Shown piece after piece: positions 33,534-36,845 of a DNA stretch of 36,845 nucleotides (positions within the stretch are counted from its first letter, which is position 1; each line of letters begins with the position of its first letter). The notes beneath the pieces are model-generated. The model saw only the letters and a list, made by a program, of their open reading frames with translations. It was not told the origin of the DNA and did no database searches. The position numbers and the translations under genes were made by a program. Source of the DNA: Franzmannia pantelleriensis (GTDB lineage: Bacteria > Pseudomonadota > Gammaproteobacteria > Pseudomonadales > Halomonadaceae); contig NZ_FNGH01000019.1 in assembly GCF_900102875.1 (NCBI RefSeq), positions 25,996-62,840 of the forward strand, written 5' to 3'.

Positions 33534-34415
33534 TCACCGCCCCGACGCGCCCTCTTGCGAGTGCCAGGCAATGATCGCCTCGGCCACCGCCGCCACCGTG
33601 CGCGGGTCGAGATGCAGATGGTGCCCGCCCGGTAGCACCCGGCGATGCAGCCGCTTGACGGCGGCCCGCGCCCGCTCGATGCCCACACGGTTGGGGAGCA
33701 CCCCGGTTTCGCCTTCGACCAGCATCACCGGTGCCTCAATGGCGGCCAGGTTGGCCAGCACCTGCTCCGGCGTGAAGCGGACCAGCGAGGGCCGCATCAG
33801 CCGCGGGTCGGTGCGCAGCTGCACCCCGCCATCGGCCAGCGGCGCGGCATTGCGCGTCACCAGCGGACGCACGGTAGCGGCGTCCAGCGGCATCACACCC
33901 CCCTTGCCCCGCGCCGCCACGGCGCTCTCGATATCAGCATAGCGCGGCGCCGGAGAAAGGCGACGGCGGTGGCCCTGAATGCCCTTGCGCAGCTGCTCGG
34001 GCATCTGCTCGGCGGGGGTCGAGAGCGTGCCCAGGCTGTCGATCAGCATCAGTCGTTCGACGCGCTCGGGGAAGGCCGCCGCCAGCAGGCAGCTGACACC
34101 GGCCCCCATGGAGTGGGCCAGCAGCGTTGCCGGCGCAAGATCGAGCTCCTCCAGCGCATCCAGGGCATCGTGGAGATAGTCCCAGATCGCGTAGTCGACG
34201 CCGTCTGGATGTGGTCGCGACTGGCCGTGGCCGGCGAAATCGATGGCCACGATACGCACCCCAAGCGCCTCGACCAGCAGCGGTGCCAGGCGAGTGAAGG
34301 TGGCCGCGTTGTCCAGCCAGCCGTGCAGTGCCAGCCAGGTCGGTGCGTCAGGCTCGCCCCAGCCGAGCCCGGCGAGTCGGCCATCGGCCAGGGTCAATGA
34401 AACCGGCTCAGCCAT
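33534..34415 (-). CDS. Alpha/beta hydrolase (first of two tandem copies)
   Basis: This 293-residue hydrolase has the oxyanion region 'WLALHGWLDNAATF', the nucleophile in 'LLAHSMGAGVS', and a C-terminal His in 'LPGGHHLHLDP'. The fold is clear but the substrate is not; relatives are annotated as serine hydrolases or esterases. Its ATG overlaps the end of the upstream hydrolase gene by 8 nt, so the two are translationally coupled. Confidence 0.9.
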   Translation of the reverse strand: MAEPVSLTLADGRLAGLGWGEPDAPTWLALHGWLDNAATFTRLAPLLVEALGVRIVAIDFAGHGQSRPHPDGVDYAIWDYLHDALDALEELDLAPATLLAHSMGAGVSCLLAAAFPERVERLMLIDSLGTLSTPAEQMPEQLRKGIQGHRRRLSPAPRYADIESAVAARGKGGVMPLDAATVRPLVTRNAAPLADGGVQLRTDPRLMRPSLVRFTPEQVLANLAAIEAPVMLVEGETGVLPNRVGIERARAAVKRLHRRVLPGGHHLHLDPRTVAAVAEAIIAWHSQEGASGR

Positions 34416-35235
34416 TGGCGGGCTCCAGCAGCGAATGGATGGTGTCGAGCAGCGCGCGGCGCGCCTCGCGGGGATGCTCCATTGGAAACATATGACCACC
34501 CGGGGCGGTCTCGACACGCACCCCGTGGCGGGTCAGACGCCGCCGCCGTGCCGGGGTCAACAGGTCGGACTCGTCACCGGCGATCAGCGCCAGCGGCACC
34601 TTGAGCCGACCGGGCAGACCGTGGAGATGATCGGGCAGGTGGCGGAAGATCTCGACCTCGATGGCCGGGTCGAAGACCAGCTGCGCCGCGCCATCCTCGA
34701 GCAGCCGTGTGCCGCCCTCGACGTAGTCGTTGAGCGCCTCGTCGGTGAAGCGCTTGAACAGTCCGCGGCTGCGCAGATAGTGGGCCATGGCCTCGCGATT
34801 CGACCAGCGCGCGCGCCGCCCCTGGCTCTTGCCGGCCGGGGTCACCCGGTCAACCATGCCAAAGCGCTTGGCGACCTTCATCGCCAGGGCGTCGAGCCCC
34901 AGCATCAGCGGCGGGTCGAGTACCACCACACAGCGGAAGCGCTCGGGCGCCTGCTCGGCGGCCATCGCCATCAGCACGCCGCCCATCGAGTGCCCCACGC
35001 CGATCACCGGCGCCTGATGGTGCGCCAGCTGCTCGAGCAGCTCGTCGCGCAGCGCCAGCCAATTGTTGCCCACTGGATAGTCCGGATGATGCGCCAGGCG
35101 ATCCAGAGGGTGCAGGTCGAAACGCTCAGCCAACGGCGCCAGAAAACTGCGGTAGCTACCACCGGTGAAGCCGTTGGCGTGGGCGAACACCAGGCGGTCA
35201 CGGGATGAGGAAGACGCGGGTCGAGAGTGAGGCAT
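34408..35235 (-). CDS. Alpha/beta hydrolase (second of two tandem copies)
   Basis: This 275-residue hydrolase includes 'LVFAHANGFTGGSYRSFLAPL' and the nucleophile in 'VIGVGHSMGGVLMAMAA'. 'PGGHMFPMEHP' carries the catalytic His. It differs enough from its neighbour that it is not a recent duplicate. The start MPHSRPASSS (35235) has AGGA seven bases upstream; ATG 35277 is the longer alternative without a good site. It is transcribed away from the AEC transporter; the shared upstream region holds a 20-bp palindrome. Confidence 0.9.
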   Translation of the reverse strand: MPHSRPASSSSRDRLVFAHANGFTGGSYRSFLAPLAERFDLHPLDRLAHHPDYPVGNNWLALRDELLEQLAHHQAPVIGVGHSMGGVLMAMAAEQAPERFRCVVVLDPPLMLGLDALAMKVAKRFGMVDRVTPAGKSQGRRARWSNREAMAHYLRSRGLFKRFTDEALNDYVEGGTRLLEDGAAQLVFDPAIEVEIFRHLPDHLHGLPGRLKVPLALIAGDESDLLTPARRRRLTRHGVRVETAPGGHMFPMEHPREARRALLDTIHSLLEPANG

Positions 35236-35328
35236 GTACAGGTCCTGAACGAAGGCGTCGCGGTCGCCGATAGCCATAGCAGGCTAACGAGCTTACCATT
35301 GGCACTTACGCTAGTGGTTATTTGATAC

Positions 35329-35348
35329 ATTAAAACAGTTGTTTTAAT
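35329..35348. promoter_or_regulatory. 20-bp AT-rich palindrome, candidate operator
   Basis: ATTAAAACA-GT-TGTTTTAAT has perfect 9-bp arms around two bases. It lies in the divergent region between the alpha/beta hydrolase gene and the small peptide/AEC transporter genes. The size and symmetry suit a TetR-type dimer. No regulator gene is adjacent, so the binding protein is unknown. Confidence 0.5.
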
Positions 35349-35369
35349 TCTGCCAGCAGGGAGCTCAGC

Positions 35370-35462
35370 GTGCCTACCCCTCGCGATAATCGCCTTCGCA
35401 ACCGCCTGTTCTTCGCCACGGTGATCGCCGCGATCGTCGTCGGTCTGTGGCTAGCGCGTTAG
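35370..35462 (+). CDS. 30-residue single-helix membrane peptide
   Basis: A GTG-started ORF reads MPTPRDNRLRNRLFFATVIA, then AIVVGLWLAR and TAG. A basic N-terminus (three Arg) followed by one hydrophobic helix (about 13-28) predicts a small inner-membrane protein with its N-terminus inside. AGGGAG lies six bases before the GTG. It ends 12 nt before the AEC transporter start, so the two are probably one transcript. No family is recognised. Confidence 0.6.
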   Translation: MPTPRDNRLRNRLFFATVIAAIVVGLWLAR

Positions 35463-35474
35463 GCCTCGCCTCAG

Positions 35475-36422
35475 ATGAACCTCTTCGATGTCTTTCTCGC
35501 TACCCTCAACGTCAGCCTGCCGGTCTTCGCCATGGTACTGGTGGGCCTGGTGCTCAAGCGTATCGGATGGATCGACCAGGCCTTTATCGCCACCGCCTCG
35601 GCGCTGGTGTTCAAGGCCACCATGCCGACCCTGCTGTTTCTCAGCATCATCCAGGCCGACCTGGAGACCGCCTTTCAGCCAGACCTGATCGCCTACTTCC
35701 TGGGCGTCACCTTGATCAGCTTCATGCTCGCCTGGGGCTGGGCCATACTGCGCTATCCGCATATCGACCGCGGCATCTTCGTTCAGGGGGCATTTCGCAG
35801 CAACTGCGGCGTGGTCGGACTGGCCCTGGCGGCCAGCATGTACGGCGGCTACGGCCTGTCGCTGGGCGGCATCCTCGCCGGCAGTGTGATCGTGCTCTAC
35901 AACGTGCTGTCGGCGATCATCCTGTCGCTCTACAGTCCCACGGCGCGCTCCGACATCCCCACGCTGCTGGCCGATATCATCCGCAACCCGCTGATCCTCA
36001 GTGTCCTGGCGGCCCTGCCGGTGGCGTCTCTCGGCCTCAGCTTGCCGGAGTGGCTACTGACCTCCGGTGAGTACTTTGGCTCGCTGTCGCTGCCGCTGGC
36101 GCTGATCTGCATCGGCGGCACCCTCAGCGTCCGCTCGGTGCGCAGCGGCAGCTGGCTGGTTACCAGCGCCTGCCTGTGGAAACTGGTGTGGGTGCCCTTG
36201 CTGGGCACTCTGGGAGCCATCCTGCTCGGCTACCGCGGCCAGGCCCTCGGGGTGCTGTTCCTGTTTTTCGCCAGTCCCACCGCCGCGGTGGCCTTCGTAA
36301 TGGCCAAGGCCGCCGGCGCTAACGAGCGCCTGACCGCCGACATGATCGTGCTCTCCACCCTGGGTTCGATGCTGACCGTGAGCCTAGGGATTTTCATACT
36401 GCAGTGGTTGCAGATGATTTGA
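35475..36422 (+). CDS. AEC family transporter
   Basis: This 315-residue protein has about ten hydrophobic helices. 'LPVFAMVLVGLVLKRIGWID' at the start, 'FKATMPTLLFLSII', the 'AFRSNCGVVGLALA' loop and 'LPLALICIGGTLS' match the auxin efflux carrier (AEC/MdcF) family. Members export or import organic acids; the substrate here is not predictable. It follows the small membrane peptide and is convergent with an aldehyde dehydrogenase gene. Confidence 0.93.
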   Translation: MNLFDVFLATLNVSLPVFAMVLVGLVLKRIGWIDQAFIATASALVFKATMPTLLFLSIIQADLETAFQPDLIAYFLGVTLISFMLAWGWAILRYPHIDRGIFVQGAFRSNCGVVGLALAASMYGGYGLSLGGILAGSVIVLYNVLSAIILSLYSPTARSDIPTLLADIIRNPLILSVLAALPVASLGLSLPEWLLTSGEYFGSLSLPLALICIGGTLSVRSVRSGSWLVTSACLWKLVWVPLLGTLGAILLGYRGQALGVLFLFFASPTAAVAFVMAKAAGANERLTADMIVLSTLGSMLTVSLGIFILQWLQMI

Positions 36423-36439
36423 GCGTGGCCCGCGCGACC

Positions 36440-36463
36440 AAAAAAAGCGGCCCGCAGGCCGCT
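36440..36463 (-). terminator. Rho-independent terminator of the aldehyde dehydrogenase gene
   Basis: On the minus strand AGCGGCC-TGCG-GGCCGCT is followed by TTTTTT and GG, an ideal intrinsic terminator 25 nt after the dehydrogenase stop. The stem is 36446-36463 and the T-run 36440-36446. It lies 17 nt past the convergent AEC stop and may serve both genes. Confidence 0.88.
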
Positions 36464-36488
36464 ATAAAGGTCTCACTTCGATGTTGCC

Positions 36489-36845
36489 TTAGCCCTCGCG
36501 CTTGCCGTCCACCAGCCGGCTCACGCCCAGCGGGTTGCCGTCCTGGAGCGCCTCGGGCAGCAGCCCCGCCGGCAGGTCCTGGTAGCACACCGGACGCAGG
36601 AAGCGATGGATCGCGGCGCTGCCCACCGAGGTGGTGCGCGAGTCCGAGGTGGCCGGGTAGGGCCCGCCGTGGACCATGGCGTGACACACCTCAACGCCGG
36701 TCGGCCAGCCGTTGGCCAGTATCCGCCCAGCCTTGCGCTCCAGCGTCGGCAGCAGGCCCTTGGCGGCTTCCAGGTCGCCATCATCGAGCTGCAAGGTGGC
36801 AGTGAGCTGGCCTTCCAGGCCCGCGGCGACGCGCTGCATCTCGGC
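36489..36845 (-). CDS. Aldehyde dehydrogenase, C-terminal part (ketoglutarate-semialdehyde type; cut by window edge)
   Basis: About 118 C-terminal residues are visible. '[40 protein letters not shown]' is the hallmark ending of NADP-dependent alpha-ketoglutaric semialdehyde dehydrogenases and related 2,5-dioxovalerate dehydrogenases, used in sugar-acid or hydroxyproline catabolism. It ends LVDGKREG and is followed by a strong terminator. The catalytic half lies beyond the window, so activity and operon context cannot be judged. Confidence 0.88.
   Translation of the reverse strand, partial: AEMQRVAAGLEGQLTATLQLDDGDLEAAKGLLPTLERKAGRILANGWPTGVEVCHAMVHGGPYPATSDSRTTSVGSAAIHRFLRPVCYQDLPAGLLPEALQDGNPLGVSRLVDGKREG

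Noticed and set aside
1-36845. CRISPR arrays, tRNA/rRNA genes, complete insertion sequences
   Set aside because: No regularly spaced direct repeats, cloverleaf-like genes, rRNA segments or transposase with terminal repeats were recognised.

Overview
The window looks like a chromosomal segment of a GC-rich gammaproteobacterium, most likely a member of the Halomonadaceae. That is an inference from gene content, not a database match: a phasin/PHA synthase cluster, sbp-cysTWA sulfate uptake, miaB-ybeZ-ybeY-corC-lnt, aroC-prmB, and a type VI secretion hcp/vgrG pair. Most of it is core chromosome. No rRNA, tRNA, CRISPR array or complete insertion sequence was seen.

Layout. (1) 1-1210: 5' end of a vgrG gene and a complete hcp gene, both on the minus strand, separated by a large imperfect inverted repeat and a strong hairpin. 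(2) About 1500-7980: an AT-richer defence island inserted between hcp and trpE. Its core is a four-gene type II CBASS operon on the minus strand: CD-NTase -> Cap2 (E2/E1 fusion) -> Cap3 (JAMM protease) -> Cap5 (HNH-SAVED nuclease). The junctions overlap by 1, 16 and 8 nt. Downstream on the same strand is a TTG-started trypsin-like serine protease in very AT-rich DNA and a small ORF with a good ribosome binding site. At the far edge lies a scar that joins the 5' end of a probable tyrosine recombinase gene to the 3' end of a probable DUF4263 (Shedu-like) gene. Three near-identical GGCAAGATCTTGCC-type palindromes sit beside it.

(3) 8004-12968: trpE with a candidate leader peptide ending Trp-Arg-Trp, gph, a type II NADH dehydrogenase on the opposite strand, a GIY-YIG protein and rpe. 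(4) 13043-18148: an MFS transporter, then sbp-cysT-cysW-cysA, in which sbp/cysT and cysT/cysW overlap and cysA follows cysW directly. (5) 18256-26417: a YajG-like lipoprotein, tpm, an SH3-domain membrane protein, a DUF1820 protein, and the miaB-ybeZ-ybeY-corC-lnt run. (6) 26585-29537: phaC, a phasin and a DUF6489 protein. (7) 29641-36845: aroC, prmB, an Smr-domain protein, a patatin-like phospholipase, two alpha/beta hydrolases, a 30-residue membrane peptide, an AEC transporter, and the 3' end of an aldehyde dehydrogenase.

How the genes work together. In the CBASS module, phage infection would activate the cyclase. Its cyclic oligonucleotide would bind the SAVED domain of Cap5 and switch on HNH DNA cleavage. 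Cap2 would conjugate the cyclase C-terminus to targets to prime it, and Cap3 would reverse this. The least understood part is the neighbouring protease/small-ORF module and the recombinase/nuclease scar, which suggest repeated turnover of defence genes at this hcp-trpE site.
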